NCBI GenBank assembly: GCA_037013685.1
Contig: CM072886.1
Location: 84,078,922 to 84,142,921 of the forward strand
Length of the DNA: 64,000 nucleotides
Direction of reading: 5' to 3'
Source: Acridotheres tristis
Taxonomy: Eukaryota > Chordata > Aves > Passeriformes > Sturnidae
The stretch's first letter is position 1; every line of letters starts with the position of its first letter. The notes beneath the pieces are model-generated. The model worked only from the letters and a program-made list of their open reading frames with translations. It was not told where the DNA came from and did no database searches. The position numbers were made by a program, and so were the translations under genes. Below, in pieces: positions 12,531 through 24,383 of this stretch.

Positions 12531-12890
12531 CCTGGCTCTGTCTAGGCACTGAGTTGTCAATGCTCAGGTGAGATGTCCATTTGCTGCTGGTTCATTCAAA
12601 TCCTTGTGCGAGTCCAACACTGCAGCTGTGGAAGTATGTATAAAAACAGTGTGCTGGCTCCAGACAGCCAGTGAGGGGGCTGGCCAGGCCACTCTCACGT
12701 GCAGTGCTGTCGTCACACAACATCCATCAGTCTGTTACTCCTAATGTTCCTAAGCATGCCGTGGACTTGCGTTTTATTTTCTTTCCATAAGGCACTTGTT
12801 CAACTCTCACGTCACTCTCGTTGAGAGGGGTGAACCTGAGACAGCTCTGTTGTTAAGTGAATCTTTTTCTCCCATTGTTCTCTCCACCAG

Positions 12891-13202
12891 TGAGTGCCAG
12901 TGAACCTGAACCAGAGACAGAGACAGAACCAGAACCAGAACCAGAGCAGGAGGCTGAGGCTGAGGCCAAGCAGGGAACGGAGACACCCAAGGAAATAGAG
13001 GCTGCAGAGGTGGGACCAGAGAGTGAGGTGGAGCAAGGACCAGAGAGAGAGCCAGAAGAAAGTGCAATACTCAGTGAAAAGGAGAGGCAGAATGAGGAAG
13101 TGAATGAAAAAGACAACTGTTCTGCATCCAGTATATCCTCAGCAAGCAGCACTTTAGAGAGGGAAGAGAGAGAGGACAAGTTAACCAGTGACAATGAAAC
13201 TG
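12891..13202 (+). CDS. FHOD3: FHOD3 exon, acidic Glu-Pro repeat linker
   Basis: This 312-nt exon lies between CCACCAG and G|GTAAAG. It opens VSASEPEPETETEPEPEPEQ, a run of Glu-Pro and Glu-Thr dipeptides produced by near-perfect GAACCA-type hexamers. It continues through further acidic blocks (EVGPESEVEQGPEREPEE) to the more conserved LSEKERQNEEVNEKDNCSAS and a serine-rich stretch ending in EREEREDKL. The second half matches FHOD3 closely as I recall it, while the Glu-Pro part is length-variable. The exon starts and ends in the same phase, so skipping it would not shift the frame. The highly acidic, disordered segment lies just before the FH1 exon. Repeated antisense open frames across it are by-products of the repeat composition. 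Confidence 0.95.
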
Positions 13203-16200
13203 GTAAAGTGAAGCTTTTTCAATAATGAAGGGTTTCTGGTGAAAAAAAATGTTAAATTAGCAGCTCTGATATTGTGTTAATTAGCTAACAGATGCTTTGC
13301 ACCTATCTTTCTTCACCATGGCCAAGTCTTGTCTACTCTGCTTGGACATCCAGACTTTATTGGGGACACTATGTTTGAGGGACAATAGGGTCTTGATGAA
13401 ATGAAGTTTCATTTGATTTGAGATAATTTTCTTCCCCTGAGATTAATATATTAACTGTTGAATCACCATGTTGCAGAGACTTGTATCTCTAGCTCCTGGA
13501 GAATTTCTTTTTCTGTACATAAGTCAGTGAGACAAAGGGCTGTGCTGACATGATTTGTCATGAAGTTCTAGAAATTTTTTCTCATCATTTTAGTGGAAAA
13601 GGAAGAGCAGTGGGGGCTGAGATGTTTATTCCTTCCCTTCAGTTTTTCTGTCTTGGTCAGACTTCAGACAGAAGAGAGAGATACGTAGGAACTGCTGAAG
13701 ATAGGTCTGGGCTGTGGCTGTCTTTAGCTCCTTCATGTGGAGGAGGCACATTAAGTACACCTTGTCTGGAAAAGACCAGTTTCAGGTTACTGAGGGATTC
13801 TAGTCAAATACACCACCACATACCAGCCTGGAAAGGCCCAGCCTGGGAAGCACCTTAAGTACCAAGTTTCTGCCCAAAGAGATAATGATTACCCGAGTTT
13901 GTCTTTCAGCCCAGGCAGGGAGGGAATAAAAGGCAGATTTTGACTTTGCTGATTACTCTTTTCCCTTTTTTATAGGGAGGTAAAGGAATGCAATATAATT
14001 AGGGCATTTGATTCCCAGTTTTTCTTTGGTCTGAATAATGGAATGCATTGTCCTACATTTTCTAAATTCTAGATAAGAAAACAAGATGTTTCGCAGTGTG
14101 AAATAGTCCTGCTCTGTCCTGAAAGAAGAGGGATAGCTCTGAATCCCAACAATTACCTCATAGACATAAACTGTCAGATTGAATTGTTCAAGTTTAGATC
14201 TGTCACTATCTTTTCTGGGAAGCATTACACAAATTGCATCCTAAATTTTAAAGCTGATTTCTTTTTAGTCGGCACCAAGATTGAGTTACTTAGAATGCTA
14301 CTGTACTCATAAAGAATGTAGATGGATATATCTGTAGGAAAGGCTGGGGAGGGATCACAGATGAAGGATGCTGCTACACTGTGGCATAGTCCAAGATAGT
14401 CTAAGTGCAAATAAAGGAAAACAATGGCAAGTTTTTTCTCCTTGTCTTGTCTGTTACTGACCTGTTACCACTCTAATTTAAAGTCCCTATGTACTTTTGT
14501 TAAAAGCTAAGAAATGTACTGTTACTAAAATCAACATCTTAAAATTGTTCTACACTACCAGTAGACCAAAGATTCATTTGGTAATGCTGTATAGGAGGAC
14601 TCATGTAGTGAATTGTTTGCTGTCTAGTAGGTGAGGAGTTTTGGAAAGCAAACAAGAACACTTTCTCCAGCAGTTCTTACATTTCCAACAAGCATTTTGC
14701 CATTTATGAGATGGCTGTTGGTTCTGCTCAAGTGCACTGAGGACAAAGGAATAAAGCCTTTGGTGCAAGCTTCTTCATTATCCATCCTTCCAAATTTGGC
14801 TTCCAACAAGTCTTGTTTCCCCAATGGTATTTCAAAGCTTTACCTGTGGAGAGGAGGGCAGAAGAGGCCACCAAGATATCCAGAGTCTTCACAGAAATGG
14901 TCTTTGATCAGCTTGGACAGTTGGGGGTAGAATTGAGGAACACAAATTAGAGGTTGTGTCTTGGCAAATTTTGATGAGTAGTTTTGCAAAGGACTTAAAC
15001 ACTGGAGGATCCCATCTGGTGAAACTGAGAGGGAGTAGATCATATGGGGTTTGTGGGATGGATCTTGAGAGCCATCTTGAACATCTTTGAAGAAAAGGCT
15101 TGGAGTAGGGGGAAATCCTTTGTGAGAGCACAGCTGAGTAAAATCTATGGTGTGGGGAAGGAGTTGTCTAGTGATGTCTAGTGAAGCTGCCTCAGAGAGA
15201 AATCTAAGAGACTGCCTCAGGTGACAAGTACTGGTAAAAAAGCAATCTCATGGATCAAGTCTGAGGAAAAATGAGCAGATAATGGAAGCAGTCAAGCCAC
15301 CTGCAGGAAAGTAGGTTGTATCCATTTCTCAAAAAAATAGTTTCTTTTGTCATGGGGTTAAACCATGATTTTAAAACATGGTTTAGAGCTTGATATAAAT
15401 AGAGGAAGGAGTCACTGCTGTCCAAACACTTTGTGCTGCAAGGGCCTACATTTTAGTGCAGTGTTGTTTTACGGGAGGGGAGGCAGAGAGCTGTGGGGCC
15501 CTGGGTGTAGATCTCACCAAGAGGACACCTTCTCAGAGCACAGGACTAGATGTTGTGATAAGAAAGCAACTCTGTTGACAGAAAAAGCCGTAAAGGTATT
15601 GGAAAAGGTGGGACCATAAGTGAAGAAACCAAGATAAAATGGGAGTTTAAGAAAAAGGAAAACCTATAGGTGTAAAAGAAAATCTTTAACCACAAGGACC
15701 CCCAAAAAAGGCAGGCTAGTGACCAAAGTAAAATGATGAAATAAAAGAAGCAGAGTTTATGAAAAATGCATTAATAAAATGTGTAAGGACTATGGGGAAC
15801 AGAAGGAATTCCATACAGGAAATACAGTAAGTGTGAAGAATTATCATTGTTTCATGTTTAATCACTTTATCTGATGCCCACTGGAAAAAGGAGCACCATA
15901 ATTGTTGGACACACTATCCGCATTGGTTAGCAGTATTAAATTCAGGGAAATGAAGTCACAGAGACGCTTACATCATATATTTTTACAGTTTGACCACTAT
16001 AATTTGTTATTTATGGTGCTGTCTCAGACATGGTTTTTTGCATATTATTGGTGAGAAAAGCAGTAGTCAGAAAGATGAAGCTTCATTACAGTGAAATGTT
16101 AAATGATTGTGATGTGGGAAGGCCAATAGTCTTTCAACACCAACATGTAACAGGAAGGTTAACAGTGTTTGATGAGCAGCATGTTCAAAATTAATTTATA

Positions 16201-16970
16201 AGGGTTCTCATGTTATAAACTGCTTTTAAAATCTTGCTTATGCTTACACTGACTGCATTGCCCTTAGAGCTATACCCTGGATATGCAGCCTACTTTGGAA
16301 TTCCAATAGTCTGTGTTGTGAAGATGGCCCGGGTACCCAGCCAGGGGGTTCTGAGGAACAGCTAGGGCTGAAAGGTGCCCTTCCCTAGCCAGCAGGGTAT
16401 GGGGAGGAGGAGACGTAAATAGCTACATGTCAACCTTGGCATCAGGCAGGGAAGATCTTTTTCATATGATAGTATTGTCCTGAAGTTGTTCCAGTACATG
16501 GCCAGGTGAAGAGTATGATGATAACCTGTTTTGTGTCATTGTCATGATATTTAATCCCCATTCTGGAATACCAACGGTCGTGAGAATTTATGTACTTTAT
16601 GTATAAAAATTCTTTTATGCAGAATTTATGCATTATGTATAAAATGAGCTGAAGTAGTAAGTACAAAATTAAACCTGCCAGATTTCAGGAGAAACCTGAA
16701 CATTCAAATCCTGAAAGTTATTTAGTCCCTCCCAAGCTACATGTTATTCTCTACTCCCCTTCCTTTTCTGAGAATTAATCCCAACCCATCAAGATCAGGC
16801 CATGTATCAGCACTGTGTCTTAGTTCGAAATTTTCACAGTAACTGCCTACCCAGTTTAAGAGTAGTTGAGCATGCATCCCGGGAATATTGTTTTTGGTTG
16901 GTTGAAGAGTGTTCTTTGTGCTCTGACTTCCCGCCCTTGACTCTTCCTGCCTCTGTGTGTGTGATTGCAG
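13203..16970 (+). other. FHOD3 intron, about 3.8 kb
   Basis: The intron runs from GTAAAG to GATTGCAG, with a clear TG/CT-rich polypyrimidine tract before the acceptor. The only structure I noted is an imperfect palindrome at 15359-15385. Open frames of 60-100 codons on both strands have no support. Confidence 0.7.
15359..15385. repeat. Imperfect 27-bp palindrome
   Basis: TAAACCATG at 15359-15367 is repeated inverted as CATGGTTTA at 15377-15385. The spacer contains TTTTAAAA, itself self-complementary, so the whole could form a 13-bp stem with one bulged A and essentially no loop. I see no function. Confidence 0.75.
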
Positions 16971-17860
16971 GTCCATGGTCACAGACCATTCAGGATGCTG
17001 GTGTGAATGAGCAGTGCAGCAACATCCTCAACAACAAGCGGTTTATGCTGGACATGTTGTATGCGCATAACAAAAAGCCCAAAGATGAAGAGGAGAAGGA
17101 GCTGGAGGCGAAGGAGGAAAAGAAGGAGACGGAGGAAAGCGAGGAGTCACTCACTAGCCTAGCCAGCAGGATCTCTATTCTTCAGGCCACAAAGCAGGCC
17201 AAAGATGAAAGTGTCAAAAAGATGGAGATTGGAAATCTGGACAACCAAGGCAGTGTGAAAGCCTTTGCAGAAAAATTTAACAGTGGTGAGCTGGCTAAGG
17301 GGACAGCAGTGCCTGAAGATGAAATCAATGAACAGGTCCCCGAGAAAACACCAGCACAGACAAAGAAGGAATCTGATTACATCTGGGATCAGCTCATGGC
17401 TAATCCTCGAGAACTTAAAATCAAAGACATGGATTTTACAGACTTGGGGGAGGAGGATGATGTAGATGTGTTGGACATGGATATGGGTCCTGGGGACTCC
17501 CTTGTTCCCCCTCCTCCACCTCCACCTTCTTTTCTGGGTTTGCCTCCTCCACCGCCTCCCCCCTTGTTTGGATGTCCGCCTCCACCTCCACCCTCTGCTA
17601 ATTTATTGGCTCCTCCTCCACTGTTCAGCACTCCTCAGGGTTTAGGGTCACCCCAGGTTTCTAGGGGTCAGCCAGCATTTATAAAGAAGAAGAAAACCAT
17701 CCGTCTGTTTTGGAATGAGGTACGGCCATTTGAGTGGCAGTGTAAAAACAACAAACGCTGCAGAGAATTCCTGTGGTCGAAACTGGAACCCATTAAGGTG
17801 GACACTTCCAAACTGGAGCATCTCTTTGAGTCTAAATCCAAGGAACTGCCTGTCACAAAG
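16971..17860 (+). CDS. FHOD3: FHOD3 exon, acidic pre-FH1 region, FH1 and start of FH2
   Basis: This is the largest exon here at 890 nt, between GATTGCAG and AAG|GTACAG, with about 297 residues. It begins GPWSQTIQDAGVNEQC, followed by NKRFMLDMLYAHNKK and a Glu/Lys-rich stretch. Next come a conserved block (GSVKAFAEKFNSGELAKG, DYIWDQLMANPREL) and an acidic DMDFTDLGEEDDVDVLDMD segment. The FH1 domain has seven-, seven- and six-proline runs separated by SFLGL and LFGC. FH1 recruits profilin-actin for filament elongation. After FH1, KKKKTIRLFWNEVRPFEWQ begins the FH2 domain, and KLEPIKVDTSKLEHLFESKSKEL follows the FH2 start. The exon ends in phase 0. The upstream splice site is chosen because its phase matches the preceding exon; the open frame extends further 5' into intron but lacks homology there. 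Confidence 0.97.
17507..17620 (+). other. FHOD3: FH1 proline-rich domain within the FHOD3 exon
   Basis: Seven prolines (17507-17527), SFLGL, seven prolines (17543-17563), LFGC, six prolines (17576-17593), then SANLLA and PPP. Runs of this kind bind profilin and SH3 or WW domains in formins. The number of prolines varies between species, and the tract is encoded by mixed CCT, CCA, CCC and CCG codons, so it is not a simple DNA repeat. Confidence 0.95.
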
Positions 17861-20800
17861 GTACAGCTTGTATTCAGTTTGCTATTTTTCTGCTATTGTA
17901 TTGGTATTCATTCTGAATTAGATCTTGGTGATTTATGTTGTTTATATCAAACCAGTGGAAATTACTGGATGTGTTTCTAGCTTGGCCTATGACGGAAGAT
18001 AGTCCATGGCCTGACACTAGAGATGAGCCTAGGGTGGTGCATGTGCCGAGTTGCCCTCCTGTCTCAGGTCTGCCAGCTGTGGGATATCACTCCAGGTGGT
18101 GAATACCAACAAATTTTACATTAGATTGTCCATAGCTAAGTTCCAAACTAGATATTGGAATCTGAAATATTTTCTGTTGCATTCATAAAAAGGTCACAGC
18201 GTGGTGATTCATATCTGTGTATTTGACAGTTCTTCACTTGGTAATATTTTCCTAATCCTTAGGTGGAAAGGTTAGAATATCAGACTGGATCTGCTGCAAA
18301 GAGAACATATGCTTTGTTCTGAAGGATCGAATTATCAGCTGGACCATGTTTACAGCTGAACTCTGCAGGGGTGTGGGTTTTTGTTTTATACTGGTGAACA
18401 GGCCTATTTTAAATCTTTAATTTATGCAATGTGGCAATTTTAGGATGGAAGCTGGCACAGCTAGCTGTAGCTAGGATTCCCTCTTCCTTACTGTTGTTAT
18501 AAAATAAACTTACAAAGGCTCATGACATGGCTGTTTAACATTAGAATCAACAACAAAAGGAAGCTTTTTATAGTTACATTTAGGAGGAACTTGAAGTAGC
18601 ATTAAAAAAGTTATTAGCCTGAACATTTGTTTTTCATGGCTACATAAACTCTTTTTCTTCTAAGCAGTATAATTGGTATCAGGGAAGAATGGTTTTTTCC
18701 AGTTAAAAAGATAGTAAAAAATGCCCATCTCTCTTGAAATAAATTAATCACTTGTGTGTTTTCTCTGTATGCCTATATGTCTCATAGTGACATAAAAAAC
18801 AGTCAGCACCTTGAGTATTTTACTTCTCTTTTGCCAGAGAAAGTTGTTGTATCTATTATGTATTATAGGTATTACTGTTTGCTCCTATTCTAGGGAGTCT
18901 CAATGTCTCGCAATAAAGGTTCTCTGTGTCACTTGTGCAGTTTATTAACTCAAAATTTTCTAATAGTCATTTTTGATCTTCTTGATGAAGTGGAAACAAT
19001 GGAATTTCTCTAATCAAGCCCCCAGGTACCTAGCAAGCAACAGGTACATAAAGAGATGGCTCATGTAGATCCTGCCATCACTGTTCTTAGCTGAATTTTC
19101 TTGTGACACAGATGCATGCAAATCTGAAACCTATGGTATAGCACCTGTAAAAATGCATTCAGCTGATTGTTCATCTGGCCAATGCTGAGATTAATTTCTC
19201 TCTCTAATTCCTTTTCTGCTGAGCAAGGAATGCTGGTGACGTTGTGGTGTGCTACTCCTCATCTTTCTCCCTGTAAATACAAATCTGCCACAGATGGTTC
19301 ATAGATGGAAGGAATGAGAGCATTTTCTTAGATCCATAAAATATTTAATTCCTTGAATTGAATGTGGAATTATAACATATTTGCCATTTCCAAAATTTAG
19401 CTTTGTGCTAAGTGCCAGCATTGTAAAGGAGCACTCTGGCTGATTCCTAATCTTTTATTCTCACAAGAAATTTTGATAAAATCTTAAGTTGTTGGAATTA
19501 TGACTTGTTTACTTTTCCAGTCAATCATCTTGCATGTTCCCAGACTAGCCTTGGCCATTTTCCCTCCCTCACACTTGCTTCTCAAACCTGCCTGATGTTT
19601 TGGCACAGGTTTTGGCTTCTGGCTGGAAGATGAGTGAGCAGGTTTCTTTGAAATTAGTGCAAGTCTGAGGAATGATTTAGGTGCTTTCCCCTTGGCGACT
19701 AATAACTGCTCTCTGCATGAGACATTGTACTTTTGGCTCTCTTTCCACCCTGTCCCATAGCACAGACATAGAAGTCTCATTGTCTCACTGCAGAGAAGAC
19801 AATGGGGACCGAGGAGTACCCTAGTAGTACTCTCTGCAGGCTTTTGAAACTCTTGCCCGGTTTCCATGAACACCAGCAAATCTTCCAGAGCAGGAGATGG
19901 TCCTTAGATCAAGGGAGAGTGGGAATAATTAAGCAGACCACCGAATCCATAAAAGACTTGAGGTTTGGTAGGAAGATTGCACTCAAATTAGGATAGCTCT
20001 CGATTTTTCCAGACTGCTTGGTTTATTTCCAGAGAGCACATTCCCCGTTGTGTCTAGTTTCTCCTGTCCAATGGCTGCCATCCAAAACAGGTTTATTCTA
20101 TAATATCGTAAAGTCTGACTCACAGCTCAGTTGGTTCAGCTGAAAAAAGAGAGTGCAGAACAACAAATCAAAAGTCAAATCTCTAGATTTCATAGCAAGA
20201 GATGGAAGTAGGTGCATGGAAAATGAACAGTCCAGAAGGATGAGAGGGACAGAAAAGTCAGGGTGTATAAAGGGGAGGCTTGGCTCTATCTTGTGCTTAT
20301 GCTCTCTCATACAGCTGTAACCAATTTTACTCCAGTTTCTAATCCTTCACTGTGATTTCCACAACACACAGCTATAAACAACTACTTCCTGGCTCATGAG
20401 AAGTTTTTCATTAAACACAATAGACTGTAATAAAATAAAGTGGATATAAAATTGTAGGATATAATACAGTATTTTGGAGGCTGGGACTGGGAGAGGAGAT
20501 CCTTGATTTTAGGAAAAATTATGCCACAAAGAGAAACTTGCACGTTGATATTATTTAGTGAAGCACCTTTAGTTGCAGATGGTTAATTTTTTAGAATAGA
20601 GCACCCTACATTATATTTACCAATAGAAAGATTGATCAGGTATTCTCTCTAAACCAGTGTAGTATTTCCTTCCTTCTCACTCCACCAAACAAAGCAGGTA
20701 TTTTGGCAAAGTACTTCAAAGTGTTTACTTTTCTGTGAAGTGAAAACATGCAAACACTCCTGAATCAAATGCTGTTGTTCAGCCCTTTTACTATCCACTT

Positions 20801-23800
20801 GGTTTTGCATGAAAGTATTATTTTGCTGATCCCTGTGGGATATATTGATCCATCATGTGCCCACAGTCATAAAAATTAGTAGGAGAGAAAAAGGAAGGAA
20901 TCTGTTTCCATGTGCACATGCTTAAGCACATATTCTTTTTGAAAGGATTTGTTGCAATTTCAGTAAATGCCAGGACAAGTCATAAACGTGGACCAGAATT
21001 TCTGAAGATTACATACAGATATACTGGAGAAAGTCAATTGCAGCTGAGTGATTCCATTTTACATCTCTTGTATTAAATCCTTGCTAATTGAGATAGATAT
21101 AAAATAAAGTTTTAAAAAAATTAAAAAGCCATTTCACTATGAAGGTAGATTTTTCTGCACTACTGATTCAGACTTTTGCAACTTTAAAAGCAGGAGATAT
21201 TTCTGAGTTGATGCTCATAATACAATTACTTATTTATATGACCACTTGAAAAGTTATTTATTTTTTTCTGCTTCCCATATTAATTAAAGCAAAGAGGCAT
21301 GTTTAAGACAATGTTCTCATCAGACTACAAATCACTTTCTGTGGGATGGTAATAGGTTTTAAATAATCCAATCTGGACTACCCAGTCTTCAACCAAGGCA
21401 AAAGAATGCGCCCAGTTAGGTCTTGTAAAGGTCTAAATTCACTATAATTGTTAATACATTGCAGAAGTGTTTGTTTTCCACAGATTATACTACTGATACG
21501 TTTGTATTTCATAATTACTTTTGTAATTACATATAATAATATGGTGTATATATAGCATTCAGACGTTCAGGGATTACAGTTCATGCTGACACATTAAAAT
21601 ATGAAATCAATTACACTAGTTCACTGTTCCCTCAAGCATTTTAAGTCACTCTCCTTTAATGAATTTATAAAGCATATCTTGAAGTCACCAAATATTATAG
21701 TAGAAATTAGTAGTTGTAGCTTATTTTAACAGTCAGGCACTTCCACCTGTGCAATATCATTGCAGACAAAAAGCAATTATTTTCCTAGTGGTAAGGTAGT
21801 AACGTTCATAGTAGTAAAATCTTTCTTTTTTATTTATTTGGAAAGGATTTCTTTGGAACCCAGACGTTGTCCCAAGAATGGATTTAAAATCTCTTCAGCC
21901 CCTGTTTTTGAAAAGGGTTACTCACCCCAACATTTTATATCCCATCTGCAGTTACAGCTCTGGAAAATACCTCCATGCACTTGTGCCCTGTGCAGCTCAT
22001 CTGTCTTTCATAACTCATTGTTAGGGAGCGTGTGCACTGTAGGGATCACAGTGATCCCAGCCGTGAGCATCCTGCGTCCCCAAATGAATATGTCTCTCTT
22101 GTCAGACTTGGGAGCCTAAAAACAGAGCTGCAGATTTGAGGCTTACTTACCCATACCACATGTGGGAAGCCTAAATTTAACTCCTTTCTCCAGGCCTTTT
22201 CCCTTCTGATTAAATTCTTCAGGGCCGTGTAATTCTGTGCTCCAAAGGACAAGGTAAAAAGTGGTGGTTTAAAAAAGGCTTAGTGCAATACAAATTCAAG
22301 AAGGAAGCAGTCTCTGGAGAGCCCTGTTTGATTTTAATGTGGTCTTGGCCACTAACTGTGGTCCTGAGAATGTGATTAGTGGCTCGGGAAGCAAAAGTTA
22401 CAGTATTAAAGGAGAAGCTGCATCTCACATCCTTCAGGTAGCTTCCCAAGAAAAAGAGGAGTCTATTATTCATAGAAGGGAAATTTCAGGAAGCCTTTGG
22501 GGATACTTCTAAACTGTTCTGTTCTGACAGAACTGATATAAAAACGTTGAAAACAAACATTATCTTTGCTCTCCTAAAATTTATTCTGTTTACTGCAAAA
22601 TTGTTGTTCCTTTTTAAGTTAAAGAAAACAACCCTGTTTTTACTTCCTCAGATCATACACATGGGTATGCCCTATCTCCTGTAAACGGCACCTGCCTATA
22701 GTCCCATGTGCCCACAGGAGCTGCATCATACCACATTAGTGGTTCTGATGTGATGAAAGGACTGTGCTATCACACAGATTCTGGGCAGAGTGCAAGAGCC
22801 AGTGGGCAACCCTCTTCCTGGGCAAGCAAGGTTCTGAGCTATGCCAGAAAAAGGCATCTTTTTAATGATACAGCTGCATTCCCCATTATGGGCTGTCCAC
22901 AGCTGGACATGCTTTGATGAAATCATATTTACTAACTTCCAATTCAAAAACAGCACATAGGCCTGACAGAGGGGTATTTTATGTCTCGGTGGCTGTGGTG
23001 GAGACCCAAAGAAAGTGAAGGACAAAGCTCAGTAGTCTAAAAAACAACCCTGAACACAGATTAAGACTCAAGCCGTAACTCTCTCCTGGGCTTTCCCCAA
23101 ATCCACAAGAGATGAAAGAGTAGTATATCAGCATGCAGGACTTCTCCCTACACTCCTGTGCTTGACATCATTCTTCAGCCCATCTCTGATAGGGAAAAGG
23201 CAGAAGAACCACAGAAAACATGTTTACAGTGTTCACATATATGCAGAGGGAGAAAAAAACCCTGAGTGTGAGGAGCAGAGTCCTCTCAGCTTTCAGCTAC
23301 CCAGCATGACATATGTAGTTACCAAAGAGACACCTTCTAGCATAGGATGATGAGAGAAAGAGAGACATGATGAGGTGTAAAACCAAGGACCACATTCAAC
23401 ACTACTTTATGCCATATAGGTGGATTTCGAGTAACCTTGAATAGTTGGTTCACATTTTGCCACTATAAGGATGGGAAGAAAGAGACAGAAGTTCCTTGGG
23501 TCTACTCTAGAAGAGAATTTAAAGCGTATGTTGCCAGTGATTTTATTATTATTTATACTGGAGGTAAGATCCAAGGATATGGATAGTCACAAAACTTCGG
23601 AAAAAGCATGAGGGTTGAAATTTTTCTGCATCTACGAATGATTTGACAGAAATATCAGGAGCACCAAAGTAGAATAGCTTTCCCCTGGCAGCCAGAGGTC
23701 AGAAAACCCTGCCAGTGCCTCCACAGAGGCACCTACATCTCCTTTGCCACTGTCCGAGGTAGACTTGTAACACAGGAGAATGCTGGCAGGCAGGTGGGAA

Positions 23801-24224
23801 CTACTCTGTTTCCCAGCCAGCCACACAAGTGAGAGAGGTTCCAGATTGGTGCATCCAACAGGGATTCGAACCCTGGAGCCCCCATCAGTCCTGTGCAGGC
23901 CAGTCCTGCTGCACAGCAGAGCTCTGGGCTGGCAGAGGCAGTTTCAGGTGTTTTTCAGACTGGCTTCTGCCCCAAACTGTGATTTTGAAGACTGTGTCAG
24001 ACTAGCTCTGCTTTGCACAGCAGTGTTCAGATCTCTGAATCCTGTCAGCTCATGTTGGTAGGATAAAGATGCGCTAGAAGAATTCAGCTTGCTTTGATGC
24101 CTGCAAATTAAGTTTACATTCAGTGTCAGCTTTCTTGAGTGGAGGAAGTCATTAGTGAAAGGAGTGACTTTTCCTTTATAAAACAGATCAGAGGAATAAT
24201 GACCTTGTTCTCTTCTTTCCCAAG
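17861..24224 (+). other. FHOD3 intron, about 6.4 kb
   Basis: The intron runs from GTACAG to CCCAAG, with TTCTTTCC preceding the acceptor. A tRNA 3'-end-like sequence lies at 23847-23875 and is listed separately. Otherwise the intron is AT-rich with scattered small open frames; a minus-strand frame of 131 codons at 19484-19879 has no recognisable family. I see no CR1 or LTR. Confidence 0.7.
23847..23875 (-). other. tRNA 3'-end-like sequence with B-box and CCA
   Basis: Read on the minus strand, CAGGGTTCGAATCCCTG forms a perfect tRNA T-arm (five base pairs and a seven-base loop). It contains the pol III B-box GGTTCGAATCC and is followed after eight bases by ACCA. No matching 5' acceptor strand, D-arm or anticodon arm is visible upstream, so it is not a functional tRNA gene. 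It could be a fragment of a tRNA-derived element, or, read on the plus strand, a TGG-initial segment like a retroviral primer-binding site. No retroviral flank is recognisable. Confidence 0.4.
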
Positions 24225-24383
24225 AAAACTGCTGCAGATGGGAAGCGACAGGAGATCATTGTGTTGGACTCAAAGCGAAGCAATGCCATTAATATTGGCT
24301 TGACTGTGTTGCCCCCTCCCCGCACCATCAAGACTGCTATTTTGAACTTTGATGAATATGCCTTAAACAAGGAAGGAATAGAG
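24225..24383 (+). CDS. FHOD3: FHOD3 exon, FH2 domain segment
   Basis: This 159-nt exon encodes 53 residues in phase 0 at both ends, between CCCAAG and GAG|GTAAGA. It starts [20 protein letters not shown] and continues [20 protein letters not shown] to [11 protein letters not shown]. The block [11 protein letters not shown] is the FHOD version of the conserved FH2 motif in which a Lys/Arg-rich helix contacts actin. FH2 forms a ring-shaped dimer on the filament barbed end, with the lasso and knob at its N-terminal side. Only single substitutions separate this exon from FHOD3 of other vertebrates as I remember it. It follows directly on the KELPVTK end of the large exon. Confidence 0.97.

Larger units (their letters stand above)
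6939..12890 (+). other. FHOD3 intron, about 6.0 kb
   Basis: The intron runs from GTAAGT to CCACCAG. It holds T/G-rich simple sequence near 11176-11224, a poly-pyrimidine tract near 12486-12530, a 14-bp tandem duplication at 8914-8941 and a diverged 33-bp tandem duplication at 12212-12270. The longest antisense open frame (9390-10013 on the minus strand, 207 codons) has no family match and is not annotated as a gene. I recognise no CR1 or LTR piece here. Confidence 0.7.

Noticed and set aside
12807..13194. Three overlapping minus-strand open frames of 74-113 codons opposite the acidic exon
   Set aside because: They are mirror images of the Glu-Pro/Glu-rich coding repeat, whose reverse complement contains few stop codons. 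The plus-strand reading is conserved FHOD3.
16802..16970. Upstream extension of the large exon's open frame with an ATG at 16802
   Set aside because: The stretch has no FHOD3 similarity and is followed by a good acceptor (GATTGCAG) whose phase matches the preceding exon, so it is intron.
17389..17631. Minus-strand Gly-rich open frame
   Set aside because: It is the complement of the FH1 proline codons and has no independent support.
23838..23930. Possible tRNA gene on the minus strand
   Set aside because: Only the T-arm and a CCA-like end are present. No complementary acceptor 5' strand, D-arm or anticodon stem is seen.
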